A DNA stretch of 64,000 nt, taken from NCBI RefSeq assembly GCF_002368415.1, contig NZ_AP018290.1, positions 4,601,614 to 4,665,613 on the forward strand. Direction: 5' to 3'. Positions 34,439 to 42,772 of this stretch are shown piece after piece (positions within the stretch are counted from its first letter, which is position 1; the number at the start of each line of letters is the position of its first letter). The position numbers and the translations under genes are program-made. Source of the DNA: Calothrix sp. NIES-4105. Lineage in GTDB: Bacteria; Cyanobacteriota; Cyanobacteriia; Cyanobacteriales; Nostocaceae. The notes beneath the pieces were generated by a model. That model did no database searches and was not told where the DNA came from. It saw only the letters and a list, made by a program, of their open reading frames with translations.

Positions 34439-35260
34439 ATGGCTCATGTTGATATTCCCAACCAACAAAGTTTAGACGTTAAAGCTACGTTAACTGAAAT
34501 TCAAAAATTGCAAACACGCACGTATCGTGATCATTGTGGAAAATTCTATACAGAAGGCGTGAGAAATTTTACCAAAGCCGTTGATAATGGTTTTGATATT
34601 AGCGCCATTATATATAGTGAAAAGCTACTAACAGCACCGCTAGCTCGTAAGTTAGTCCGTAATCAGCGCCGTTCTGGTATTTTAACTATAAATATTACAC
34701 CTGAACAATTTAGACACATCTCATGTACTGAACGTGCGTCTGGTGTTGGCGCCATTGTTCGACAGCGATGGTCTAATTTAAAACAGATTTCACTTCTAAG
34801 TTCTTCATATTGGGTGGCATTAGAAACTGTACGTTCACCAGGAAATTTGGGAACTTTGATTCGCACGTCCGAAGCTTTTGGTGGCGCCGGATTTATTTTT
34901 ATTGGTAATAAAATAGACCCATTTGACCCTGATGTTGTGCGAGCATCTATGAGTTCGCTTTTTAGCCAAAAGTTAGTACGCACTAGTTACCGCGCGCTTG
35001 GTCATTGGTTGCGGCATCAAGATTGTACGGCAATTGGCGCCTCTCCAGATGGAAGTGTTGATTTAGATAAGTTTAATTATCAGCAGTCAACGCTACTTTT
35101 CCTTGGTGAAGAACGTCAAGGACTTACCCAACAACAGCGTGAATTATGTCAACACCTCGTTCGTATTCCAATGATAGGCGCCGTTGACTCGCTTAATCTT
35201 GCTGTTGCTGGTAGTTTATTAATGTACGAAGTATATAAATCACAAAAACTGTGTGTTTAA
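34439..35260 (+). CDS. TrmH/SpoU-family RNA 2'-O-methyltransferase
   Basis: 273 residues with the trefoil-knot SPOUT motifs: ETVRSPGNLGTLIRTSEAFG (motif 1), LLFLGEERQGLTQQQ (motif 2), RIPMIGAVDSLNLAVAGSLL (motif 3). The N-terminal 90 residues (REKKYRDHCGKFYTEG-like TYRDHCGKFYTEGVRNFTKA) are the substrate-binding extension seen in 23S rRNA or tRNA ribose methyltransferases. Uses S-adenosylmethionine. The ribosome site AAGGAG at 34432-34437 is only one base from the ATG, which is unusually close; a later in-frame TTG is possible. Confidence 0.9.
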   Translation: MAHVDIPNQQSLDVKATLTEIQKLQTRTYRDHCGKFYTEGVRNFTKAVDNGFDISAIIYSEKLLTAPLARKLVRNQRRSGILTINITPEQFRHISCTERASGVGAIVRQRWSNLKQISLLSSSYWVALETVRSPGNLGTLIRTSEAFGGAGFIFIGNKIDPFDPDVVRASMSSLFSQKLVRTSYRALGHWLRHQDCTAIGASPDGSVDLDKFNYQQSTLLFLGEERQGLTQQQRELCQHLVRIPMIGAVDSLNLAVAGSLLMYEVYKSQKLCV

Positions 35261-35297
35261 ACACAAATAAACATAGATAAACACAGGTAAACACAAC
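35258..35297. repeat. 10-bp tandem repeat overlapping a stop codon
   Basis: Four units of TAAACACARA-like sequence at 35258, 35268, 35278 and 35288. The first unit supplies the TAA stop of the methyltransferase gene. Confidence 0.85.
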
Positions 35298-35308
35298 AAT
35301 TTGTTATA

Positions 35309-35358
35309 TATATATCTAATTGTAGTGGTACCACCGTATCTCTACAATTAGATATATA
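35309..35358. terminator. Long hairpin after methyltransferase gene
   Basis: TATATATCTAATTGTAG (35309-35325) is a perfect match to the complement of 35342-35358, with a 16-base loop holding TGGTACCA. Strong hairpin but without a G/C-rich stem; could act as terminator or be a small palindromic element. Confidence 0.55.
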
Positions 35359-35491
35359 CTTAATTTTCTAATGCGTGTTGTAAGTGTCCATAGTATAGGC
35401 AATTGCAAAGCGTTAACATTAAAATCAAGTTTTATGTGTTCTGAATCAGATTTTATTTATTTTTTCTACTGTTAGCACATTTGCAATCCGC

Positions 35492-38089
35492 ATGTCCAAA
35501 AATGTTGCATCTACGTATAACCGCAAAGTACCTCTAATTCTAGTTTTTGTGGTACCTTTTGTGTTACAAATTTTTGTGGCAGTTGGAGTCACTGGGTGGG
35601 TTTCATTATCTAACGGGCAAAAAACGGTTAGCGAACTGACTATTCGACTTCGAGAAGAAGTAACACAGCGAGTAACTCAAGGACTTCGACAATATTTAGA
35701 AAGCTCGCAAGTTGTGAACCGGATGAATGAGGAAAATATCAGGTTCAATCATTTAGATTTGCAAGACCCAAACAGCATTACTCGAACATTTTGGAAACAA
35801 AGGTTTTTGTTTGATAGGGTATGTGGTTCTGCTATGTATTTCGGCAACTCAGAAGGAGAGTTTACAGGTTTAGGATTACAAGAAGACGAAAACTGGAGAA
35901 TTGGCAGGTCTGGAAAGTCTACAAATGGCATATTTTATAGATATGCAACTGATAACCAGGGTAATGCAACAAATTTGATTTTGAAGTTACAAGAATACGA
36001 CCCTAGAGTTAGACCTTGGTATCAAGATGCGGTGCAAGCTGGTAAGTCAGTTTGGAGTAGACCTTATCCAGATTTTATTCGACAAGAGATGAAGGTTGCT
36101 TTAGCTCAACCTATTTATGATGATTATGGAAAATTGCAAGGAGTGATTGGAGTTGATTGTTTGCTAACTTCAATTGGTGAATTTCTTGAAGATATAAAAG
36201 TTGGGAATGGCAAGACTTTTATTATAGACCGTTCCGGTAAACTAATTGCAGCATCAACTGGCAAAATTCCTTTCAAAAAACACGTGAAACAAGTTACAGC
36301 AAGTGAAAGCGAAAGTTCTGTAGTTGCTGCGACTGGTAAGTTTCTTTCGCAAAGTTTTAGCGATTTGAGTCAAATTAAAACCGAAAAACAACTAGATTTT
36401 TACTTGAATGGGCAGCAAAAACTTATACAAATAACACCTTTTCAAGAAAAATTTGGTTTAGACTGGTTAATTGTAGTCGTCGTTTCCGAAGCTGATTTTA
36501 TGGGAACGATTAATCAAAATACTCAGATAACTATCTTATTATGTTTTGCTGCTTTGGCTTTAGCAATAGGAGTTGGGATTATAACTTCTCGTTGGTTAAT
36601 TCGTCCAATTTGGCGAACTATTAATGCAGCACATGCTTTGTCGCAAGGAAATTGGCACTCTCGTGTTCCAGAATCTAAAACTTATGAATTAGCGTTACTA
36701 GCGAAAGCATTTAATCACACTGCACAACAATTACAAACTTTTTTCTCAAATTTAGAGTACAATGCTAATCATGATGCTTTAACTGGTTTACTTAATCAAA
36801 CTGCCTTCAAGCAAAAGTTAGAAGAGGCAATTAAACGACGTGATAGTGCTGCAACTATCAGTAATAGTAGCAAAAGTTATGCTTATCATTTTGCTGTTTT
36901 ATTTCTCGACTTAGATTATTTTAAGTTGATTAATGATAGCCTTGGGCATATGATGGGAGATGAATTATTAATCGAGGTAACAAAAAGACTACAAAGCTGC
37001 ATTCTTCCTAACGATACAATTGCACGCTTTGGTGGTGATGAGTTTCTTATCTTACTAGAGAACATTACAAATATACATGATGCGATTTATACTGCCGAGC
37101 GTATTTTAAAAGTGTGCCAGCAACCATTTTACTTAAGCGATAAAAAAGTTTTTATTACAACTAGTATCGGTATTGTTCTTAGTACGTGTGAATCCCAAAA
37201 TCCTTTAGATTTCTTGCGTAATGCCGATATTGCCTTATACTGTTCTAAATCTGATGGTAAATGTAGATACCGTGTTTTTGATGCCCAAATGCACGCAGAA
37301 GCTGTAAATAGATTGCAGTTAGAAATGGATTTAAGACGTGCAATCGAAAACGAAGAATTTATTGTTTATTACCAACCGATTATCGATATTTATATAAATC
37401 AAATTATTGGATTTGAAGCATTAGTGCGGTGGCAACATCCTGGGGGAGATATGATATCCCCTGCTAAATTTATCCCTATTGCTGAAGAAACTGGGTTGAT
37501 TGTCAAAATCGATGCGTGGGTATTACATGCTGTTTGTTGTCAAATGCGAATTTGGCAACAGTTAAACCTGCCTCAAAATCTCTTCGTCAGTGTTAACTTC
37601 TCTAGTAAACAACTTTTGCAACCTGATTTACTCGAACAAATTGAAAACATTATTACTAACACTGGTGTAGATACATACAAAATTAAAATTGAAATTACTG
37701 AAACAATTTTAATTCATTATCACGAGTCTACGAAAACCAAGCTTAAACAGATGCAGGATTTAGGACTTTCGTTAATTATTGATGATTTTGGAACAGGATA
37801 TTCTTCTTTAAGTTATTTACACCAATTTCCATTTTGTAAACTCAAGATAGATTATTCTTTTATTTCTTGTTTAACAGAAAACGATAGAACTAGGGCAATT
37901 GTCGAAGCAATGATTGTACTCGCACACAAGTTAGAGATGGATGTAGTGGCAGAAGGTGTTGAAACTACTGAACAGTTAGACATATTGCACTCGATTGGCT
38001 GTCAACAAGTTCAGGGCTACTTATTTTCGGCGCCTGTAACCCACACTCAAGCAACAGCATTATTAACAGAAAATTTTACCAAAAACTAA
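35492..38089 (+). CDS. dCache-HAMP-GGDEF-EAL c-di-GMP enzyme
   Basis: 865 residues. Membrane helix 1 (about 12-35), periplasmic dCache sensor (about 40-330: RVRPWYQDAVQAGKSVWSRP, DDYGKLQGVIGVD), helix 2 (about 345-367), HAMP (about 368-420), GGDEF (about 430-605), EAL (about 615-862). GGDEF is intact (RFGGDEFLILLE) but the product-inhibition RxxD is LPND, so I-site feedback is probably lost. EAL is intact (GFEALVRWQHPGG, DDFGTGYSSLSYLH), so phosphodiesterase activity is expected. It may make, break, or do both to cyclic di-GMP in answer to an outside ligand. Confidence 0.94.
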   Translation: MSKNVASTYNRKVPLILVFVVPFVLQIFVAVGVTGWVSLSNGQKTVSELTIRLREEVTQRVTQGLRQYLESSQVVNRMNEENIRFNHLDLQDPNSITRTFWKQRFLFDRVCGSAMYFGNSEGEFTGLGLQEDENWRIGRSGKSTNGIFYRYATDNQGNATNLILKLQEYDPRVRPWYQDAVQAGKSVWSRPYPDFIRQEMKVALAQPIYDDYGKLQGVIGVDCLLTSIGEFLEDIKVGNGKTFIIDRSGKLIAASTGKIPFKKHVKQVTASESESSVVAATGKFLSQSFSDLSQIKTEKQLDFYLNGQQKLIQITPFQEKFGLDWLIVVVVSEADFMGTINQNTQITILLCFAALALAIGVGIITSRWLIRPIWRTINAAHALSQGNWHSRVPESKTYELALLAKAFNHTAQQLQTFFSNLEYNANHDALTGLLNQTAFKQKLEEAIKRRDSAATISNSSKSYAYHFAVLFLDLDYFKLINDSLGHMMGDELLIEVTKRLQSCILPNDTIARFGGDEFLILLENITNIHDAIYTAERILKVCQQPFYLSDKKVFITTSIGIVLSTCESQNPLDFLRNADIALYCSKSDGKCRYRVFDAQMHAEAVNRLQLEMDLRRAIENEEFIVYYQPIIDIYINQIIGFEALVRWQHPGGDMISPAKFIPIAEETGLIVKIDAWVLHAVCCQMRIWQQLNLPQNLFVSVNFSSKQLLQPDLLEQIENIITNTGVDTYKIKIEITETILIHYHESTKTKLKQMQDLGLSLIIDDFGTGYSSLSYLHQFPFCKLKIDYSFISCLTENDRTRAIVEAMIVLAHKLEMDVVAEGVETTEQLDILHSIGCQQVQGYLFSAPVTHTQATALLTENFTKN

Positions 38090-38094
38090 ACTAC

Positions 38095-38124
38095 TTTACT
38101 TGTTCCCACAAATATGTGTATAAT
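38095..38124 (+). promoter_or_regulatory. Promoter of Mn riboswitch transcript
   Basis: TATAAT at 38119-38124 with a weak -35 TTTACT at 38095-38100 (18-base spacer). Start of transcription would fall near 38131, right at the base of the riboswitch P1 stem. Confidence 0.55.
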
Positions 38125-38134
38125 TGCCTATATA

Positions 38135-38260
38135 TGAAGGGGAGTAGCTGCTGACGAAATCAAAGATTAGTCAGTACATCTGAATCAACATACTGGTGAT
38201 GAACCTGGTTCAGACGGCATACAGTAAGTTTAAAAATTTTTAATGCGAGCGAGACCTTCA
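38135..38260 (+). ncRNA. yybP-ykoY (Mn2+) riboswitch aptamer
   Basis: P1 pairs TGAAGG (38135-38140) with CCTTCA (38255-38260). The two hallmark loops are present: GGGGAGTAGCTGC directly after P1 and GCGAGCGAGACC directly before the closing strand. Between them is a variable arm with ACCTGGTTCAGAC and CATAC. This class binds Mn2+ and stands ahead of Mn exporters, including TMEM165/GDT1 genes, just as here. Confidence 0.88.
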
Positions 38261-38284
38261 CTGAGTTCACACAACCTAAACGTG

Positions 38285-38350
38285 TGGAGCTTGGTGAGGT
38301 CTTTGTTAGAATTCATCAAGCTCCATGCCGCAACATGAAAAAAGGAGCTT
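38285..38350 (+). promoter_or_regulatory. Riboswitch expression platform sequestering the ribosome site
   Basis: CAAGCTCCA (38317-38325) has two perfect partners: TGGAGCTTG upstream (38285-38293) and GGAGCTT downstream (38344-38350), the latter containing the Shine-Dalgarno AAAGGAG (38341-38347) of the transporter. Only one pairing can form. Also GTGAGGTC (38294-38301) can pair with GACCTTCAC (38253-38261), linking it to P1. This is consistent with translation control by metal binding. Confidence 0.7.
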
Positions 38351-38356
38351 TATAGA

Positions 38357-38974
38357 GTGCTAACAGCTTTTACTGCGGGATTATCGATAATTACAGTTTC
38401 GGAGCTAGGTGATAAAACCTTCTTTATTGCGATGTACTTAGCAATGCAACACTCGCGACGGTTGGTGTTTACCGCAGTAACAGCAGCATTAGCGGCAATG
38501 ACAATACTTTCTGTGGCATTAGGACAAGTTGCATCGCTCTTACCAGCCAGTTTTGTACATCATGCGGAAATAGCATTATTCTTGGGCTTTGGGCTGAAAC
38601 TAATTTATGATGCCTATAAAATGCCAGTGGTAACAAGCTGTGACGACGTACTCGAAGAAGCAAAAGAAGCAGTTGTCAAAGCAGAAGCACAACTTAATAA
38701 CAAAAATGCTTGGGCAATTTGGTTTGAAGGATTTTTGTTAACTTTTGTTGCTGAGTGGGGAGACAGAACCCAACTTGCGACTATCTCACTCGCAATTAAT
38801 AACAACCCGTTTGGTTTAGCATCTGGCGCCGTTTTAGGACACGCTATTTGTGCAGCAATTGCCGTGACCTGTGGCAAAATGCTTTGTGGACGCATCAGCG
38901 AGCGCCAGCTAACTTTTATTGGTGGCTGTTTATTTATATTGTTTGGAATAATAGCGGTGTTTGAAAAAGCTTAA
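38357..38974 (+). CDS. TMEM165/GDT1 (UPF0016) family Mn2+/Ca2+ transporter
   Basis: 205 residues, start GTG 38357 with AAAGGAG ten bases upstream. Both family motifs E-x-G-D-(K/R)-T are seen: ELGDKT at residues 16-21 and EWGDRT at 133-138, each in a helix of one half of an inverted repeat; six membrane helices in all, with a charged loop at about 96-115. Cyanobacterial members (Mnx) move Mn2+ out of the cytoplasm into the thylakoid lumen. The Mn riboswitch directly upstream supports Mn as substrate. Confidence 0.93.
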   Translation: MLTAFTAGLSIITVSELGDKTFFIAMYLAMQHSRRLVFTAVTAALAAMTILSVALGQVASLLPASFVHHAEIALFLGFGLKLIYDAYKMPVVTSCDDVLEEAKEAVVKAEAQLNNKNAWAIWFEGFLLTFVAEWGDRTQLATISLAINNNPFGLASGAVLGHAICAAIAVTCGKMLCGRISERQLTFIGGCLFILFGIIAVFEKA

Positions 38975-39010
38975 GTCAGTTGTAGGGTCGTCAGTGACGA
39001 CCTTACCCTA

Positions 39011-39880
39011 CTATGGTGTTGGACTTGCCGTGGGCGTAGCTGTAGCTGTGGGTGCAGGTGTTTGTGTGGCAGTTTTATTGATTTCGTCTTTGTACTGAGC
39101 AGGCGCCAGAGCAGCAGCTTTAGCAAATAAAGGTTTAGCTTCATCAATTTTGCCTTGCTCTTTGAGAACGAGAGCTTTTGCCCAAATCGGACGAAAATCT
39201 TTGGAGTCACTTTTGATTGCTTGCTCGTAGATTTCAAAAGCTTTTCCATATCGCTTTTGCGAAGCATGGATATTACCCATTAAAACCCGGATTGCCATTG
39301 TGTCAACGCTATTTGGTTGAATTTTATTTGCTTGAGGAGCTTTATCTAAAGCTTCTTGTAGCAAACCGATAGCAGCTTCTGGGCGTTTTTGACTCATCTG
39401 TAACGCGACCATCGACTGTAAAGCATCCATATCTCCTGGTTTTGTCTCCAAAACCGCGCGTAGAGTTTGTGCGGCGCCTTCATTGTCACCCATTTGCTGT
39501 TTAGCTTGAGCAAGCAAAACAGCGTACTTGGTCTGGTCGGGGTTTAAAGACGCGAGCTTTTCAAGCGGTTGAATTACATCTTTTATTTCTCCTTGCCCCA
39601 GCGCCAACAATTGTAAACGCGCTTGTAACAAAGCTTTTAGCGCAGTTTGATTTTCTGGTTCTCTTTGTAAGACTAGTTCATAGCCCCGTACCTCATCTTG
39701 CAACTTAGTTTTTTGGTCAACAGCAGGCGCCGCTCCTTTGTTATTGCTAGCATTAGAGGATTGAGAACTGCGCGATTCATTGAATGCGCCAATAATTGGA
39801 GCTATGGAAATTCCTGCAAAAAGTAAGACTCCCAGTACGAGTATGACCCTAACTATCAAGCGATTTGCTGATTGAGACAC
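39011..39880 (-). CDS. Membrane-anchored TPR protein
   Basis: 289 residues from GTG 39880, chosen for the strong GGGAGG four bases upstream; the longer frame to 39982 has no ribosome site. One membrane helix (about 6-28, LIVRVILVLGVLLFAGISIA) then a Ser/Asn linker, then about five TPR units (about 65-265: YELVLQREPENQTALKALLQ, TKYAVLLAQAKQQMGDNEGA, RYGKAFEIYEQAIKSD). The tail is Thr/Pro/Ala-rich (PAPTATATPTASPTP). Protein-protein scaffold, cell-envelope side unknown. Confidence 0.85.
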   Translation of the reverse strand: MSQSANRLIVRVILVLGVLLFAGISIAPIIGAFNESRSSQSSNASNNKGAAPAVDQKTKLQDEVRGYELVLQREPENQTALKALLQARLQLLALGQGEIKDVIQPLEKLASLNPDQTKYAVLLAQAKQQMGDNEGAAQTLRAVLETKPGDMDALQSMVALQMSQKRPEAAIGLLQEALDKAPQANKIQPNSVDTMAIRVLMGNIHASQKRYGKAFEIYEQAIKSDSKDFRPIWAKALVLKEQGKIDEAKPLFAKAAALAPAQYKDEINKTATQTPAPTATATPTASPTP

Positions 39881-40290
39881 AAAACCTCCCTTGAGCGTGA
39901 CAACAGGAAAATTTAAAAATTTGCAAAACTTTGCGGAATACCGCGTCAGCTTGTGAACTTTATAACAAATACCAAAAAACAAAGCAGTCTTAGAAAGTGC
40001 TAATTTTAGGAGGAATCGTCAGAATTGTAACTGTAATGTACTTCCGAAACTAGTATAAAGACACGCTTATTACATCATTATGTGTGAAATGAATGTACTG
40101 TGAACCAATATGTTTCCTTGAGGTGTTCCTCGTTGAAATAACTGGTATCGCGTATGAAAGTATCACACAAGGTACGCTGGAACGGCAGTTATGGAAGAAA
40201 TATACTTTCATTCAACCGCACAAACGCTCTTTCCAGTTAAATTATGTTAAATCCCACCGTGGGGATGTATCTCCCTCGCAAGGAGTTTCT

Positions 40291-41271
40291 ATGAATTCCG
40301 ACCTGATGCCGTCAACAGAACCGATCTTACCAGTAAAGTCAAATCCCGATTCAACTATCATCGAAGCATCCGTTGATACCCCGACTCAAAACCATGCTTC
40401 TATTGAAGAAAGTTCGTCGGATAAAAACGAAACTGCTAATTTGAAGAGTGAGAATCGTCTTTCTCCAATTCCACCACCTAGCGAACCAATGCAATACCGA
40501 GCAATCGGTTTAATTCGAGGTCGCTATGTGAGCAGTGCCGAACAATTTACTCAAGGTTCGCTTGTTACCGCAGATGGCGCGTCGATCAACACCGTTCTCC
40601 TTGGACGGATGATGAGCTTAGTCAAAAACCATCTCGACCTAGAGCAAGAACATTTGTGGGTTGTTTACCCCCGCACTCGCCAAGAAAATGACCAGCTACA
40701 CCTGCAAATAGTTGGTGTGTGGGAGCCAGAAAAACTTGCCAAATCGACTCCGAGCATTGAACAGACAGAAAATTATATTGACTCATCAGAATCTACACCA
40801 TCAAGTGTTTTAGATGGTAAGTTTTCCGTGCGTGGTGAGGTTGTTTACCAAGCGCAAGATGGTAGCAATTTAGTTATAAAAATCAAGCAAGCTCCCCGCA
40901 AGCAGGATGATAAACCAAAATATTTCAAGCTTAAACTCAAGGGCAACCTCGAAATGAGAGCTGTAGGTAAGTTTTGGGACTTAGAGGTGATACGTCAAGG
41001 TGACGATCTTGCCATCGAAAGTGGAAAAGTAATCGCTGACCTACCCAAAAAACGGCGCCCACCGTTTAAAGGAGGAGCAGGAGGAGGTAAAAGACCCTTC
41101 AATAGCTTTAATAAAGGTGGTTCTAAAAAGCCGTTCAAAAGACCAAGCAACGGCGAAACTCCACTCCCAATCAAAAAGGGTAGTCCTGACTTCAACGCAG
41201 CACCAAGACCTGTAGCAACTTCTGGGCGCCCAACCCCCAAACCTGTTAAACGCCCAAAACCAGAAGAGTAG
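40291..41271 (+). CDS. Conserved-type unknown protein with basic Gly/Arg/Lys-rich tail
   Basis: 326 residues from ATG 40291, preceded by AAGGAG at 40280-40285; the upstream open frame to 40093 is probably leader. After an acidic Ser/Thr N-terminus (about 1-75) comes a folded region (MQYRAIGLIRGRYVSSAEQF, LDLEQEHLWVVYPRTRQEND, LQIVGVWEPE) and then a second beta-rich region (VRGEVVYQAQDGSNLVIKIK). The last 75 residues are very basic (KKRRPPFKGGAGGGKRPFNS), like RNA-binding tails. Function not recognised. Its TAG stop is the first triplet of inverted-repeat copy C. Confidence 0.82.
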   Translation: MNSDLMPSTEPILPVKSNPDSTIIEASVDTPTQNHASIEESSSDKNETANLKSENRLSPIPPPSEPMQYRAIGLIRGRYVSSAEQFTQGSLVTADGASINTVLLGRMMSLVKNHLDLEQEHLWVVYPRTRQENDQLHLQIVGVWEPEKLAKSTPSIEQTENYIDSSESTPSSVLDGKFSVRGEVVYQAQDGSNLVIKIKQAPRKQDDKPKYFKLKLKGNLEMRAVGKFWDLEVIRQGDDLAIESGKVIADLPKKRRPPFKGGAGGGKRPFNSFNKGGSKKPFKRPSNGETPLPIKKGSPDFNAAPRPVATSGRPTPKPVKRPKPEE

Positions 41272-41333
41272 GGTGCGTGACGCTACCAACAATTCTCAAG
41301 CAAAACTAATGATCTGGCGGCGTCACGCACCTT
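41270..41333. repeat. GGTGCGTGA inverted-repeat element, copy C
   Basis: Arms GGTGCGTGACGC (41272-41283) and GCGTCACGCACC (41320-41331), perfect 12-bp inverted repeat with inner stem ACGC/GCGT. Its left edge TAGGG carries the stop codon of the preceding gene. Confidence 0.9.
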
Positions 41334-41350
41334 ATTTACACCTTATTTAC

Positions 41351-41466
41351 AATTGATGGTGCGTGAAAGAAAGATTGATGGTGCGTGAAAGAAAGATTGA
41401 TGGTGCGGTCCGCGCACTTTAACTTTGCGTTTCATTGATTGACAGTAATGGCTTTCACGCACCCTA
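41351..41466. repeat. GGTGCGTGA inverted-repeat element, copy D, with duplicated left arm
   Basis: Left arm GGTGCGTGAAAG occurs at 41358-41369 and again at 41380-41391 as a 22-bp tandem unit (GATTGATGGTGCGTGAAAGA plus AA); a third truncated start follows. Right arm CTTTCACGCACC at 41452-41463. Ends in CCTAC four bases before the HcyBio gene stop. Confidence 0.88.
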
Positions 41467-41470
41467 CATT

Positions 41471-42667
41471 TCAAAACTCTGTCCATCGGTCTTGCGGTAC
41501 AAACGAGCGTTCCATTGGAATTGAAGCGACGGGTTCGGTTAAAGTAAATCGACCCTCTTCAATCCACTGTTTTAATTCCGTTGCAACTTGTAATGAAAGA
41601 TACATACTTGCAAGAGGCGCCGTTCGCACGTTTTTACCTTCGATGGTAATGCGTCCTGATTTTAGTTGAGCATAACTTACCAAGCCAAATGTAGGACGAA
41701 CACGTCGAGGAATTGAGAAATCTACTATTGGCGCCACTAAGTCTTTGTCTTGAACTGCACAGCGAGCTACAACTTCTTCACTAAGTACAGGATAAGGAAC
41801 ACCCACACCCAACATCAAGGACGGGCCATAATTTTTAAAGTAGCAGCCTCGCACCCAGCGGGCATCCATTGATTTAGCATCGCCAATCAATGCTAAAGTC
41901 GCAGCAGGGCCAATCGGAGTATCATTTGGTAATCGCTTTTGCAAAGGAAAATGCTGGGTACCTTCCCATGTCACATAGCCAATGGCCCCACCCAGAAAAA
42001 TCCTAGTACCGATACCAACAAGTTGTAATTTTGGGTCGTTAAGAAGCGGTGAAATTTCACCCGGACTTGAAAATACTGCATTTCCTAAACGGGGTTGCAA
42101 GGGACCTAGATATGTAAATAGTGGTCTGTCTCCTCCATTTACCCCCACTATAAAATTTTGATAAAGATTTCTTGGATTAAATAAATAAAACTGATTTATA
42201 GTTTCGCGAGAAATTGTCGTTTCAAATAAAGCGCGCGGATAACAATCTGTTACTTGCCCTTCTGCCCGTAGTTGTATAGGTTTCCCAGCAATTAAATCTT
42301 CTATAACATGACCTCCACCACGTCTATACTTAGATGCTGCTTTCCGAACGCGCGCTTCTTCACCATCATTCGTTTCCACTACACAACTGGCGCCAATATA
42401 TAAATCAACAGCACCAAAACCGGAGTATGCTGGTACCCCATCAAGCCAACAACGCCGAATTTTAATTGGTGGGTCTGTATGTCCTAAGTTTATAATGGCG
42501 CCGCTCGACTCCATTGGTTCAAAAGTACCAGTAGTAATTACATCAACTTCTTTAGCCACTTGAGTAACACCAACTTCTGCGACCCTTGCTTTGACTTCAG
42601 AAGCGGTTAAGACTACCGCCTTTTGTTGGCTGATTTTTTCGTTGATTTGGGCAAGTGTTCGCATCAT
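41471..42667 (-). CDS. HcyBio/DUF39 homocysteine biosynthesis-type protein
   Basis: 398 residues. Matches the family named for sulfur insertion in methanogen homocysteine synthesis (PF01837): VDVITTGTFEPMESSGAIIN, HTDPPIKIRRCWLDGVPAYS, AVDLYIGASCVVETNDGEEA, GGGHVIEDLIAGK, GIGTRIFLGGAIGYVTWEGT. The conserved Cys in IGASCV fits a sulfur-carrying residue. There are no C-terminal CBS domains, unlike some archaeal forms. In cyanobacteria the reaction has not been settled for this gene; aspartate-semialdehyde sulfuration is the family proposal. Confidence 0.88.
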   Translation of the reverse strand: MMRTLAQINEKISQQKAVVLTASEVKARVAEVGVTQVAKEVDVITTGTFEPMESSGAIINLGHTDPPIKIRRCWLDGVPAYSGFGAVDLYIGASCVVETNDGEEARVRKAASKYRRGGGHVIEDLIAGKPIQLRAEGQVTDCYPRALFETTISRETINQFYLFNPRNLYQNFIVGVNGGDRPLFTYLGPLQPRLGNAVFSSPGEISPLLNDPKLQLVGIGTRIFLGGAIGYVTWEGTQHFPLQKRLPNDTPIGPAATLALIGDAKSMDARWVRGCYFKNYGPSLMLGVGVPYPVLSEEVVARCAVQDKDLVAPIVDFSIPRRVRPTFGLVSYAQLKSGRITIEGKNVRTAPLASMYLSLQVATELKQWIEEGRFTLTEPVASIPMERSFVPQDRWTEF

Positions 42668-42772
42668 CGTGTCCTGTTACAGAAAGTCTGATTTTGGGAA
42701 ACATAGATATAGGATTTTATGCTCATGGCATATAGATTATCAGGTTAGCACTCTATTTTTATTTATTAATCT

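Noticed and set aside
40093-40290. N-terminal extension of the unknown basic-tail protein
   Set aside because: ATG 40291 has a good AAGGAG at proper spacing, whereas the upstream start has none and the extra residues look non-coding.
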